Assembly: GCA_036674765.1 (NCBI GenBank)
Contig: JARVKI010000063.1
Location: forward strand, 62,001 to 126,000
Direction of reading: 5' to 3'
DNA from: Seiridium cupressi
Taxonomy: Eukaryota; Ascomycota; Sordariomycetes; Amphisphaeriales; Sporocadaceae
Length of the DNA stretch: 64,000 nucleotides
This document shows, piece after piece, positions 20,173 through 31,640 of this stretch; the stretch's first letter is position 1; every line of letters starts with the position of its first letter. Under the pieces are notes generated by a model, which saw nothing but the letters and a program-made list of their open reading frames with translations, ran no database searches and was not told where the DNA came from. Both the position numbers and the translations under genes were made by a program.

Positions 20173-21231
20173 CTATCGTAGCGAAAACGAAGGAGCTCCC
20201 GTTTGGTGCGGACCAGGGAAAGGGGTCTTTCGATGCATCCCCCGCACGAGCTCATCAAAGTCGGGTTCGTTCTCTTTCGTCAGAATGCCTCTCCGTATGA
20301 AGAAATCGAGAAGCACCAAAGCGCAATTCGGCTTGAACTCTCCCCTCGCCATTGCTTCCTGTACCTCTTCCACCGTCCACAAATAGAACGCCTCGGCCTC
20401 GCCATCCTTGGGCGTTGGCTTGATGTCTGCTGGTAGCTCAATATCATAGACCCATTGAGTCTCAGGATAGATGAGGTCCCTTTCTCCACCCGCCCTCTCG
20501 TCCGTGACGTAGAGATAGACGACCGTACCAGCAACTTTGCATCTCTCCCTCATCAAGGCTTCTGGTAGGTCTGCTTCCTCGTCCGCCTCTCGGATAATGC
20601 ACTCAAACGGGTCTTCTGCCGTCATCAGCCCCCCTGCGACGGTATTGTCCAGCATGCCGGGATAATTGCTCTTGTTGCTCGCACGCTTTGGAACCCAGAT
20701 CTTGATTCCATGCTTGGCCCCGGCGTCTTTCACGTAGCCTGTCATGTGCACTCCATATCTCATGACCCCCAGCAATCCGGCACCAGCCCGCTCGACGCTG
20801 TATAGTAGTTCTCCGCCATCACTGCTATAGACCGGCCATGGCTCATTCCTCCATTTCTTGACAATTTCCCAAGGGCCGTTCGCTCGCCAATACTGCATCA
20901 CATCGGTCACCACCTTGGTGCGCTCCGCTTCAGTCGGTAGATCAAAGGCGCGGATGGTCCGGGAGTCCGGATCGATCTCCAGAGGTCCACGAATGGTTTC
21001 CGGGATGGAGAAGAGCGACTGTACAACAGGTGGATGCATGTATCCTATGATTACATCTTTGTCAGAGGATGTGCGATGCAACAGTGTGTAGAGTGGTTCT
21101 GAGAAGGCTTTGGCGAGACCTTCTTGGTCGTATGGAAATCTACGCCAAAGTTAAATTCAGTCTGTATTGAGTTGGAAGACCACTTACATGTCTACCGCTT
21201 TGACGAGATCGAGGTTACTCAAGGGCGCCAT
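20173..21231 (-). CDS. Nudix hydrolase with DUF4743 domain (thiamine pyrophosphokinase-related)
   Basis: Exon 1 is 21188-21231 (44 bp, 14 codons plus two bases), the intron 21140-21187, exon 2 20173-21139; the product is 336 residues. The N-terminal part (about 1-130) is a DUF4743-type domain with VIGYMHPPVV and TVVTDVMQYWR-like segments. The C-terminal half is a Nudix domain. Its box fits G-x5-E-x7-RE-U-x-EE, read as GGLMTAEDPFECIIREADEE, with Asp where the canonical box has a late Gly, which is common in this subfamily. The yeast relative is YJR142W. Plant and fungal members hydrolyse damaged thiamine diphosphates (oxo- and oxythiamine forms). That substrate is family knowledge, not visible here. 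The short first exon was placed by its GTAAGT donor and by continuity into FPYDQEGLAKAF. Confidence 0.88.
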
Positions 21232-21895
21232 CTTGCTAGAGATATCGGCGTATGAACTCCCGACAGTCCACTGGTGAACAGGGTGATCTGCGAGAAGCGT
21301 CCGGGAACCACCAAAAGACCGGCGAATCAGAAACTGTTTGCAAATGCCGGATTGGTTCCTGTGAGTTGTGTAACCGGAATTCAAGTTCTGCACATGCGTG
21401 TTGTATGAAGGACGTTGAGTGCTCTCCACGAGAGATCCAAATCCTGTTCTTCCCCTGTGATTTGTGTACTTTCCAATGTTGGGCAAGCCTGGTTTCGAGT
21501 ATCTCATTGGAGCCTTTCACAAGGAATAAATAACCACATGCAGAACAGAACGCAAGTAGATCTGACGAGCGTATGCACGATTGCGTGAGGATTCGACAGG
21601 GCTGTACCTTACTTGATAGAGCGCAGTTCACACCTAAGCAATGGCGGGGCATCTTACTGCATTGCGGGGCATCTTCAGGCCGTCTCCAGGACCCTTTTTC
21701 GTCAAGCTCTTGATGGCGTCGAAGCTTCGAGCTGCAGCTCGTGAGATCCTAGAACCGTGATACTTCAGCTAGCTCAATTGATACACCACGAAATGCTTTG
21801 AATGCCCCCCTGAGCAAGGCCTCTCATGGTCCCAGACCCTCACTATACACATCCGCACTCCCGTTCTCTTAATCAGGCTGCACAATACCCAGACA
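21232..21895. promoter_or_regulatory. Divergent promoter region, Nudix gene / OPI10
   Basis: The two flanking genes are transcribed away from each other, so this 660 bp holds both promoters. Several ORFs cross it on both strands without domain or splice support. A duplicated GCGGGGCATCTT stretch occurs at about 21643 and 21664. Confidence 0.45.
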
Positions 21896-22531
21896 ATGGC
21901 AGAACAACAGCAGCAGCAACCCCTCTTCGGTCTGTTGCCTACGGGGCACCCCCTGATCACGGCGGCCTCGTCGATACCTAGTCCTACGTCCTTCCTTTAT
22001 GTGATACCCTCGACGACACCCACCAATCCGAAACCGTTCTCACATCTCGCCATTTTCTTATTACCGGGCATCACGCTGCCTCCGGACACGGCAGCCGCAA
22101 TCTACCTAATCACGAACCCAGAAGCCCTCGCGTCGGGGGGGCAGCCCAATACCCGCTTCCTCGGCGGCGTGGGACCAGGCAAGGAGAGTGCCGTGTTCAA
22201 GCTGGGCGGCGGGCAGGAGGGCGTGGTGATTGGCGTCAGCATAGAGGAGGCCGGCGGCGTCGCGAGGAGGATTGAGGAACAGCAAGCGGCCAAGTCCAAC
22301 ACTACCGCGACTGGGGGAGAGCTGGTGAAGGCAGGGGCTACGGGAGGACAACCATCGACACAGATCCTCGCGCAGCGAATCATCAAGAATGCATTCAATT
22401 TCCTAGCGAGTTTCAGTGGGCAGGCGGGCGGAACCGAAGTCGTGCCGCTGAGGGCATTCGAGGAGTGGTGGAAGAAGTTTGAGAGTAGGGTCAGGAGTGA
22501 TCCTAGCTTCCTGGAGAGGGAGACCGACTGA
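21896..22531 (+). CDS. OPI10: Hikeshi / OPI10 family protein (DUF775)
   Basis: Single exon, 211 residues. The human relative Hikeshi carries Hsp70 into the nucleus during heat stress; the yeast gene OPI10 is linked to phospholipid regulation. The N-terminal domain begins after a short Gln run with LFGLLPTGHPLITAASSIP and contains SHLAIFLLPGITLPPDTAAAIYL. A GGVGPGKESAVFKL core and EGVVIGVSIEE follow. The C-terminal part has AQRIIKNAFNFLASFSG and the conserved late VPLRAFEEWWKKFESR helix, all standard for the family. The extra Gln repeat at residues 4-8 is low complexity. Function in this organism is inferred. Confidence 0.92.
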   Translation: MAEQQQQQPLFGLLPTGHPLITAASSIPSPTSFLYVIPSTTPTNPKPFSHLAIFLLPGITLPPDTAAAIYLITNPEALASGGQPNTRFLGGVGPGKESAVFKLGGGQEGVVIGVSIEEAGGVARRIEEQQAAKSNTTATGGELVKAGATGGQPSTQILAQRIIKNAFNFLASFSGQAGGTEVVPLRAFEEWWKKFESRVRSDPSFLERETD

Positions 22532-23046
22532 GAGGCAAACGGAAGCCTGATTGTCTAGGGTAATACAGATCACAACACACCTGTTCCTCGTTAGAGTGCG
22601 AGAGATACCAGCTCAGGATTGCGGCGTCAAAAGAACGAAGTCAAGTCAGACAAACTGGCTTAGTCACAGAAACAAAAGAGAGAGGTCATGCTACATGGCC
22701 ACGAGTGATACAGAGATTCGGGGAGTTGACCGTGCCATTGGTCAAACTACGAGATCAGATCGTTTCTTCACATTTGATTGGGATATTATCTCTTTCTAAG
22801 CAAGCTTAATTATAGCTCACGAAAAGACTTGGCCTAGATGGAGCTATTGCTATCATACACCACGAAATCTAATATCAGAAGCAATTGCCATCTGCCAAAT
22901 CGGGCCTGTGATTCTCGTCTGGGCCTCTCGGCCTCTGGGGCTCTATGTTCCCGATTTTAGATACTGATCGTGTTACCAGTCTTTCTTTAAATTGCTGAGC
23001 CAGATCAGATCTTAGTTCTTGCTCGTTTCAGGTCTGCTGTCTCATC
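22532..23046. other. Convergent intergenic region
   Basis: 3' flanks of OPI10 and of the 2EXR gene, which end towards each other. No feature is recognised. Confidence 0.5.
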
Positions 23047-24372
23047 TCATCCAGTCATACCACCTTCCTCTCCACAAAATCCATGGCACGGAACGCCGAC
23101 AATGCTGAACGGCAAATTGGCAGGGTATCCAGCACCGTGCAGCTTCATTGCGTGACACCAGAGCAGTACATCTGTCTGCAGATCGCCCATGCCGAATTTC
23201 AGTGGTTCGTCGGAATAGGGGTATTGAAAGCTGACTTTTGACGGGTCCGCAAGCGCCCGCAGCCGTGCCCAGGAGCCGCTGGCACCTGGACCCGTGGTAG
23301 GATCCAACGGCGAGAGGACTTGTAGTATCGCGGTGTTGACCGTCTGGAAGGTTGCAGATCTGAAGAGGGTAGACAGAGGTGATGGTGTTGATGACGATGG
23401 CTCCGCCGAAGGTGGTATACTCGGGGAAGTGATTGCGCTGAGTGCATGTTGGACGAGACCGTTGCTTTGTCTCTGATCGTCTATGTGGTTTGCGTATCCG
23501 CGGAACCAAGGGAACCACACAAGCCCCCAAGTCTTGACCAGGTCTTCCACTTTGGTATCCGAAATGCTCTTTCCCATGACTTGCTCTAAATATCTCCCGT
23601 CCCCTGTCGTTCTGGTTACAGCCGGCGTCCTGCAAAGTTTGAACCTGAGGACTCGACAATCGCTCGGATTTCTCACACTAAGATCCAGGCTGTCCAATGC
23701 CCGTCCTTCGTCCAAGACGCTGAAGGCCAAAACCTCGAGCAGATTGGCCATACACGACACATACTCGATTCTGACATGTCGCACTGACAGACACGACGCC
23801 AGGAACAGGGGATGGACCAGGGTTTGCAACTGCGTGTCGCCGCATGATACCCAGCGCTGTGTATCTTTCCACATCAGCACATCTTGATGCCGGTTGAAAG
23901 GTGGTCGTCTTCTCTCTTGCTGCAGTGAGAGCAGGTTTTCGACCAATCTCTTCGTAAATAGATTGTCACTTTTCTGGGAGCTTCTGGGACTACCTTTGTC
24001 CAAGGATACCCCTTCAACGTCAATCACCTCTGTTGTTTGGCTTTCCCTGGTGTTGCCAGACTCTGATAATGTCCGCAGCAGTGTCTCCAGGATCGCTCTG
24101 TCAATCCCCAATCCGCTGTACAGCCCTTTTAGTTCTTCCCAAGCCTCGTATCTTGCGCTGAGCACGGCTGGTAGGGGCGTTCGGGGGCACTCTGCGTCTG
24201 CAACTACAGAGTAACATGTCCACCAGTCCTTCTCCGTGCTCCAGTTCCATGCATCTAAATCCAGCTTGAGGCGAACAGGTACAGTCCGTGGTGTGAGGGC
24301 TAGGCGGTATATTTTCAGTTTGAGCTCGGTGGGGAGCCGCGGAAAGAGGTGGAAGGAGGCTACGGTAGACAT
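23047..24372 (-). CDS. 2EXR domain-containing protein
   Basis: Single-exon 441-residue protein. The N terminus FHLFPRLPTELKLKIYRLAL followed by PRTVPVRL is the 2EXR motif, named for paired E-x-R triplets. This is a large filamentous-fungus family of unknown function that often expands in lineages with many lineage-specific genes. Downstream the protein has a TPLPAVLSARYEAWEELK segment, typical of the family's second block, and LVHPLFLASCLSVRHVRIEYV. A Ser/Pro-rich low-complexity insert lies at about residues 315-345. There is no signal peptide or membrane segment. I see no frameshift or stop, so it is probably intact. Function cannot be predicted. Confidence 0.8.
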   Translation of the reverse strand: MSTVASFHLFPRLPTELKLKIYRLALTPRTVPVRLKLDLDAWNWSTEKDWWTCYSVVADAECPRTPLPAVLSARYEAWEELKGLYSGLGIDRAILETLLRTLSESGNTRESQTTEVIDVEGVSLDKGSPRSSQKSDNLFTKRLVENLLSLQQERRRPPFNRHQDVLMWKDTQRWVSCGDTQLQTLVHPLFLASCLSVRHVRIEYVSCMANLLEVLAFSVLDEGRALDSLDLSVRNPSDCRVLRFKLCRTPAVTRTTGDGRYLEQVMGKSISDTKVEDLVKTWGLVWFPWFRGYANHIDDQRQSNGLVQHALSAITSPSIPPSAEPSSSTPSPLSTLFRSATFQTVNTAILQVLSPLDPTTGPGASGSWARLRALADPSKVSFQYPYSDEPLKFGMGDLQTDVLLWCHAMKLHGAGYPANLPFSIVGVPCHGFCGEEGGMTG

Positions 24373-25383
24373 ATCTCAATGATTATTGGTGAAGCAGCGA
24401 TTACCGTACGGAAAGGTCTAGGTCGGCAATGGATTGTAAAGTTCTGGGTGGTGAGGAGTGTGCTAGATATCTGGATATTTCAAGCAAAAGATACTGACAG
24501 TCAACCTTGACTAGTTGAAGTGATTTCGAGGCAGTCGTTCAAGTTTAGTACGTCAATGGACGTGGCAAGGAAGGTACGTTCAGGCAATATGATGGGATGG
24601 AGCTCGGATGGAGCCTCAACGATAAGTTAATTCAGATCTTCCAATTCGCCGAATCGGCACTTCGAGACATGAACTGCCCATCAGGGTCGTGGCTCGGAAT
24701 CTCTACTTACTAGGTGTATCATCAAGAGCCGAACGAACGCGGTAAGACTGGCCAAAAGGGTGGCCGTCAAGGTCGTCGATCCACGCCAAGACTAGGAGTG
24801 TGGGTTATCCATGCACCCCAAAAATCATCCTTCAATGAATGACCCATCATAAATCACACACCAGTCCGTCACTTCGTGGGAAATCCAATACTTTGGAATT
24901 AGCATTGCTTGTCCGGCCGAGGTTGCTAGATGATGCTGAACTGACTTATCTGGCAACACCTCGTCGACCGGCGAAAGCAACTGCTCGTCATAGATTTCAT
25001 TTCAAAGCATGGATGCTCGTTTGTGTTGGTATACTGTTTATTTCGAGCCTCGTTGGCCATAGTTATCATCGTTCAATCAATCGTCGTCAGCCATTTCTCT
25101 TGTAGGTGACCGCCCCATGCTCCCTCCTTTGTAATTATCAACCTCAAGGCGCCAAAACGGGCCACTTTGTCTAAACCGAAAGCCGGCACCTCAGAAAACG
25201 CCTAGGGGGTACTCCAGTGACAAGTACAGAATGCCACAGATCTCCAATGCCAGCCATATAACTCCATTCCAATACGCTAGTGTAACAACAACGACATATA
25301 CTTCGAACACTGTCGAACTTTGCCAAATATGCTTGGACAGGGTAATAGTCGAATGCAAAAGTATGTGGTTGTGAAAGTAATGA
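24373..25383. other. 1 kb intergenic region
   Basis: Upstream of the 2EXR gene and downstream of the apyrase gene, both on the minus strand. A plus-strand frame at 24839-25105 has no support. Nothing else is recognised. Confidence 0.45.
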
Positions 25384-27536
25384 TTAGTCCTCGTTGAGGG
25401 GACTCATCAAGGGACTCTTGATCCTTGTAGGACTGCCGGCACGACTTCTTCTTCCTGCGTACAACATGTGCGGTGTAAGCCTCTCGCGGCTTTCAGTGCG
25501 TACCACCAATCCACTTCGATCCAACGCGCTGCCAGCGTGTGCCGACTTGGTCAGGTCGTCAAAGGACCCCATAACGTTGAGCTTGGGCGTAGCCAAGCCA
25601 GACGTCCTCCCTTGGCGTGTTCCGCCGCTGCTGTCCGAGTGCTCGCCTTCATCGGAGTCGACATCACCAAGCTCGAACTGGGCAGCATCGCCTTCCTCCA
25701 AGACGCGCTCGTATGTATGTGCATTTCGACCAAAAATCTTGCTTGTGAATGCCGCAAGCCCACGGCTTGACTTGCTTCGTGGACTTCCTGGTCGACGATG
25801 GTGCCGCCGGAAAAGTGAGTTGACTTTGCCGTAGACACGCATCCTCCTGTCTTTCCTGCGGAAAAGATATCCGATAAAGATGATGATCAGTACGAACAGT
25901 AGGAAGCCCGAACCGGATTTTGTCTTGACGTGGCCGACAAAATCATCCGCCAGATCGTCCCAGTCATCATCTCCCGTGCTTAGTGATAATGCAGTCCAAT
26001 TCGAGCCAGCATATTGGAAGTCTTTCGGAATGCCCCTGACATTACTGCCAAATCCAACAGGGTACTTGTCAGTTCCATCTCTTGGCGGAACTTGACCGGC
26101 AGCATATAATACCATGGGGCCCAAAGTCCAGCTGACTTCGATGTCGTCGATCTTGTCCACGGCCTGGAAGGCGTCTAGAAATCCCTTTTCCTTCGCCGCC
26201 TCCCCGATGCCTTTCGTGATGTTGATATCGGGGGTGGGTGTGTTCTCGATGCCTACACGGGGGACACCTATTCCCTCGTGAAGCACGTTGATTAGCCACG
26301 AAGCCTTGAAACAAGCCTCCTGTGCATCTTTCGAATGGTCCTTTTTCCGGGTGTCTAGCGCCTCAATATCACTCCAGCTCTGACTGCAGAACTCCTCTAC
26401 CTTCTTCTGGTATGTGTTGTAGTCGTATGTCTTCTCGCCCTTGTCATCAAATATTCCATGGGTCGTATGCCAGTACTCAGATACTCCTACAAAATGATTG
26501 ACATCAAAGTCTATTCCGGGGACGTGCTGACCGTTGAGTAGACATGGCTCGTCCTCGCATGGTGCGTCTTTTCCGAGCAGAGGCCGAGTCATCTTCAAAC
26601 ACCCGGGGAAGTCACCAGTGCCGACGAGCTCGAGCTTGTTAGAGACACCCTTGATAAGGTCTCCATCTTCAGTTGTTCGCAGGCCTCTGGGCATGCAAGG
26701 ATCTGGCACTTCATGCTCGCCTTCGATAAGATATGAATCTACCAACTTTTGGACATATCGCTGACGGGCCTGATGCACACCAAATCCAAGCCATGTTGTA
26801 GTGAAGACTTTGTATTCGGAAGCTGCGCCGTTCATCGTTCGCATCCTGAGGAGCTTCAGGTCGTTGGCATGCTTCTCGGCTTCGGTGCTGTTGGGGGCAA
26901 ATGCGATCTGCGCCGACGCGCCGCCCATGTCGAGGAATCCATAGGTATGGTGGTTCTTGCCATGGGCATGTCCACTGGGGTCGTCAAATCCTCCCAGTAG
27001 ATAGTTGGCTGCAATCCACCCATACAAGCCCTCGGTCTCGCCGGGGATGACCTGAATATGCCTGTCGCAGTCCGGCAGCGAGAATCGGGTATTTTGGCGA
27101 AAGTATGTGCAGGCCTCTGAGAGCACAGCTCGTTGTTGTAGTGGTGGCAGCAATCGCATACCAGCGGTGGCCATAAGAAATATCGGAGTGTCTGCGTGCT
27201 TCTCCTCGGGGATAATTGCGACAGCCTTCTCGACGAGATCCTTCATATAATCACCAACATCTTCCGGATGTTCTCCGAAGGTCGAGATACCAGGCCGTAT
27301 CTTCTCGGTCCACTTCTTCTTGGTCTTGACCTTTGGTAAGCTCTGTAGATCCTCGTCATCGGCGTCTTTGATTGCCTTTGCAGGATCTTCCCATCGGTAT
27401 ATATGTAGGCGCGTCCCTGAGGAGCCGGCATCGAAGATGACGCCCCATCGCCCTGAGTACGAGAAACCAGTGTTAGCTTATCTATCGCGCGTGTTGGCTC
27501 GAAGTTTTGGGTGATCGTACATTTCGATTTGCCCAT
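25384..27536 (-). CDS. YND1: Golgi apyrase / GDA1-CD39 nucleoside phosphatase (Ynd1-like)
   Basis: Nucleoside di- and triphosphatase of the GDA1/CD39 family. In the Golgi it removes the nucleoside diphosphates released by glycosyltransferases. Exon 1 is only 16 bp (27521-27536), the intron 27453-27520 has a GTACGA donor, and exon 2 is 25384-27452; the product is 694 residues. Apyrase conserved regions in order are DAGSSGTR (about 13-20), ATAGMR (about 100), GETEGLYGWIAANYL (about 143) and GFLDMGGASAQIAF (about 177). A membrane segment, GFLLFVLIIIFIGYLF (about 519-536), is followed by a ~158-residue basic, Ser-rich cytosolic tail. A single C-terminal anchor with long tail is the Ynd1 arrangement rather than the Gda1 one. 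Splicing yields MGKSKWRWGVIF, the expected N terminus, which supports the tiny first exon. Confidence 0.9.
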
Positions 27537-30519
27537 CGGAAAAAAGGTCCGAGACAGAAGTAGTCGAGAGAGATGATCAGTGGGATAAGCAGGCGGCGCG
27601 CTGACTGCGATGTGGTGTCGATCTCGACAGGTTCGAAGCTTATTTCATCTCGAGCCGTGTATGCTTCTCCGCGTTAATGTGCTCGAGGGAAGATTGTCGG
27701 CGGACGAGAGCGAATTTTGCAGGTCTGATCTAGGATCGTCGAATTCAAGGTTCGGAGATTGCGCGTTGGGTCTGTGCCAAGAACTGTTGATTAAAGGGGG
27801 CTACTAGCAAGATAGCGACAGGCGAAAGAATGCAACCAGACGCGGGTTTGGACAGAGGTGAAGGAATAGTAGTTCAATCTTGACAAAAACGAGGGGGAGG
27901 ATGAGTATAGTCTGCCAATGTGTTGCTTGGGCGATGAGCGATGAACGAGGGAAGCGGATCGAGGGAGGGAATTGATAGGCGATGGCGAAGCAATACGCAA
28001 GGAAGGGAAGTCAGGTATGGCCGAGACAGATATGCACTAACTGCTGCAGGTTACCAGGGCTGGCGGGCCTGGCAAATGGGACACCAAGGAGTGGATCCTG
28101 GACTGCGGGATGGGAAGGAAGCCAAAGCTTGGAATTCTTTTTTTGGAGGGTGCTGCGGCGGAGAGAAGAGGCGATTTGCCTGGCACGCACTGGCTAACAA
28201 ACAGGTATGCACGTACATTGCAGTTATATCAGTTAACTAGGCACAGAACGAAACAAGTGCGACGACGCTTGACAAGAGCTGCAGTAGCTCTGTTGTTCGA
28301 GGAACTATACTACGGCACAGTGCCGACCTCCAAATCACCGCAGGCACAACGCAACACACAACACAACAAAAACAAAGCACTGCACTCACCCACTCCTGCA
28401 GTCCGATGGACTTGCATGAAGCCAAGCAGCTCGCATGCAGCACTATCAACCATCAAAGGCCAAACTCCGCCGTCTGCTAGAATAGCCTTTACACCACCTT
28501 GTTAAGATGATAACGGCTCAAGTCAATGACAATCTATCAAGAAACCATAAACCACAAGTCCCTCAGTGTGGATGCAGCCCCGGTTGGCACCGTCTCCGCC
28601 ATCACTGCTTGTTCGCCGCAACCTTGACAGTCGTGTCCCAGTTGCCCTTCCATCTGATGTGCGAACATACGTAATCTCTCCACCAGCAGTGAGGGAGCAC
28701 GCAGCATTCCTTGTCTGGCCTTCGCTTCGGCACTGCTCGCGCTGGGACAAAAGAACGGAGCCAAACCGGTCCAACAAACCCAATGGACAAAGATCATCGT
28801 TGCAAATCCGATCAGTCCACCAGTCTGATCTGTCCTCTCCGCGCATGTTCCCGTCCGACGAAGCCCCCATGTTGTTTTTGTTCCTCTGCGCATCCCCTCC
28901 TCTTTCCCCTCGTTTTCGGTATTGGACAGATTGGCTGCGTATGCTGCCACCTGCTCGTCCCGCCAATTACTGTCCGACTATATACACCTGACTGTCTCAT
29001 CTACAATGCCTGCAGCCATCAGCCCAGCATGCCGCTTGCAGCTTCCTAACATCCTAGTGCTCCATTGACGGACCGAGAAAACGTGCATTGGACGCCCTTT
29101 GCGGAAAGTCTAGAACGCCACGCGTTGGTAGTGCCATTCTAACACGAGATTGGCTGTGGAACTGGCTATCGCGGGCCAGGCGGCTTGGGCCCGTCTTTGT
29201 CTCGTCTTGTCTTGCGTTGACATGTCATGCCATGTCTCTCGATTGTCCAAGCGAAACACTATCAAGACCCTGCCAGTCTCGTGACAGCTTCATCTTGCGT
29301 TTGGTCAGCAACCCACAGGAAACGGGATCCTGCGGGTGCCAGGCTTGGGCCGAAGGTGTTGCACCGCGATGTCATCGGCCCACTTTCTGGTTCTCAGGCG
29401 GAGTTTATAGCTGCCGTGCCAGGGGTATTTTTTTTGGCGCCGAACTACCAACCGCCCTCCTTGGCAGCTCAGAGTACAACAGTAGATTGACCTGTGTCTT
29501 CCCTGTGGCAGCTGCTTAATTACTGCCGCTATTGACAATTGCCTCGTAGCATACTGGAACAGCCTGGAAACTATATATCGATGCCCTCTTGACTTTCTGA
29601 CAGCCATCGGAGACAATTCAGTTTCGGGTTGCAAGCCACGGCTGCCATATCGGTATATGCCGCTGTTTTGCTGCTGGTTCGTTTGTTGTGACTCTAGAAG
29701 CGGTCTTTTGTGGATCTAGCCTTCACACCACCAACTGACTCACGGCTCGGCAAAAGCCGAGCCACTTTGAATGGTGATGGTTATACTTTACACAAGGCCA
29801 GATGCCACTTACTCTGCGACCGTAGCTATTATCCATTACGGACTCCTTTATGGAAATGTTGAGCCAATCAAAGGTCTATTTCGTTAGAATGCTTCGTAAT
29901 ACTGGCCTAGAGTGTTAGATTTTGAGCTATGTGTCGGCGGAACATAAAAAACTTCCCCAGTATCATCGTTTGCACATACTCCCAAGATCATAAGAGCATT
30001 ACTAACAGCGTTGATTTCCTAATTCGTTCCAGCTCCTATTCTTCACTTATTTGATCACTCATCCGATTACTTTTGGCTTGCTATATTAACGAGTTATAAA
30101 AGAAATATATAAGAAAAGCAAACCCCAGCCAAATTAGTTTAAAATTATGCTAAGTTACATTATATGACAGTCTACATTAATCACAAACGATGAAGTCCTG
30201 CATGCTCGAGATCATGACCAATTTATTGCCTGCAATGGCACGTCAGGAAATACTGCTGCTAATGGAGAAGACATAAACAAATCTGGCGAGGTCGGTGCAT
30301 CATGATGATTAGGAAATTATCGCAGCCAATGACACTAGCACTTTTGAGGATATCAACAGCATAGCACTCGCCCGGTCCGACCATTGTGGTGTAACCTGAT
30401 TGGATGACACAGCTTGCGGCTCAGGAAGGCGTAACTGATTCGATCATGTTCAATCGGAAGGTTGCTCTGTACACGTCACTGCCGTGATTCAATAATTTGT
30501 ACAGATAAAAAATCAACTC
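27537..30519. other. Gene-poor region upstream of the apyrase gene
   Basis: 27537-28500 is the apyrase promoter and leader side. Mutually overlapping frames at 28523-29050 and 29088-29640 occur on both strands, show no domain and look like chance frames in GC-balanced DNA. From about 29700 the sequence becomes AT-rich. No gene is supported. Confidence 0.4.
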
Positions 30520-31640
30520 TATCACCTGAGTACCGTCGACATACTTCATTTCCTACAAGCTGCGGCAAAGATATACGAGCTTTTGGCCGTCTTTTCCATA
30601 TCGGCAATCACCTAGAAATTTGTTTGACGAAGTTAGTCAATAATGACCTACCTTTCGCTAGCTTAAAAACGCCTGGGTGGGCGAAGACGAAGACCAAGAA
30701 TCAGTATCGACCATATTGTCGACAATGGTCACCGAAATGATGACTCAGGCAGAACGCTATAGCATGGTTATAATGGATCGGTGCAAGTCAACAAGTTGCG
30801 GATAAGCAATGCTCCAGCCGGCAGCGTGTATCAGCCTTTTGTACAGGCCAAATGCGCGTTGTATGACTGGGAGGAAGCCCGACAGTTGCTACGCTCGAAG
30901 GATTCCAATGCCCTTCCGGTCTGGCCCACGACGGGTTTACAGTGTTTTGACGACAATGTTCTTCTTGGCAGAACCTTGATTCTGGTAATAGGGTGATTGA
31001 CGAATCCTGCTGGTATTTTGCCCATTTACCGACAAATTGATAAATTTTCAATGGGTAAATATGCCCAATGCGTCCATATCGGCCGCCGCTGAAACCCCCA
31101 CGCACGTCACTTTAGGTGGTGCACTCTTAACCGTTGGGGGACTATCAGAGGTTTGGTCTTGGAGCGTGCACTTATATCCCCAGCTGGATTTACTCCAGTG
31201 CTTCAATGCAAAATCAACGATATCGGATGGTCGACTAGATTTAATTTGGAAGGGAATCTCACCTATGGTATCCGTGCATTTGAGGGCTTCTTAGTGAATT
31301 TCATGCCGATGGAGTACACCGATCACCGACCAACTTCCCGGATATGTACCGCACAATCGCTGCGCCCGAGAACGACCACGCCTTGATCAATGCTATATCG
31401 GAAATGGCTGGTCAAATTTCAATAGACGGAATATCTAGGAGTACTCTTACTTGTAGCACGATTCGCCGCTCCGTAATAGTACAGCAGCAAGACAAGGATA
31501 GCCCTGACGTAGTCGGCATTGTCCACCAGGTGCAGACATTGTCCAGATATGCTTGGCCCCAGGAAACGGCACGTGCCTGAGATTTTGAATGGAACGATTA
31601 GTGGTCAAATGACCATATTCTGAGAGGGCATAACCGTTCA
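30520..31640 (+). pseudogene. Decayed multi-spanning membrane-protein gene
   Basis: Collinear plus-strand pieces in shifting frames read like the N-terminal half of a family of large fungal membrane proteins of unknown function that I remember from other genomes. A hydrophobic TVDILHFLQAAAKIYELLAV lies near 30535. NAPAGSVYQPFVQAKCALYD is near 30805 and a VNMPNASISAAAETP segment near 31060. NLEGNLTYGIRAFEGFLVNF lies at about 31247, and PDMYRTIAAPENDHALINA at about 31339. Stops and shifts separate them and no C-terminal membrane block is visible before AT-rich DNA begins near 31740. The family link rests on remembered pattern similarity and is only moderately secure. Confidence 0.4.

Noticed and set aside
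28523..29049. Several 100-147 codon frames on both strands over the same bases
   Set aside because: Mutually overlapping, Cys/Arg/Pro-rich, no domain, no splice logic; typical chance frames.
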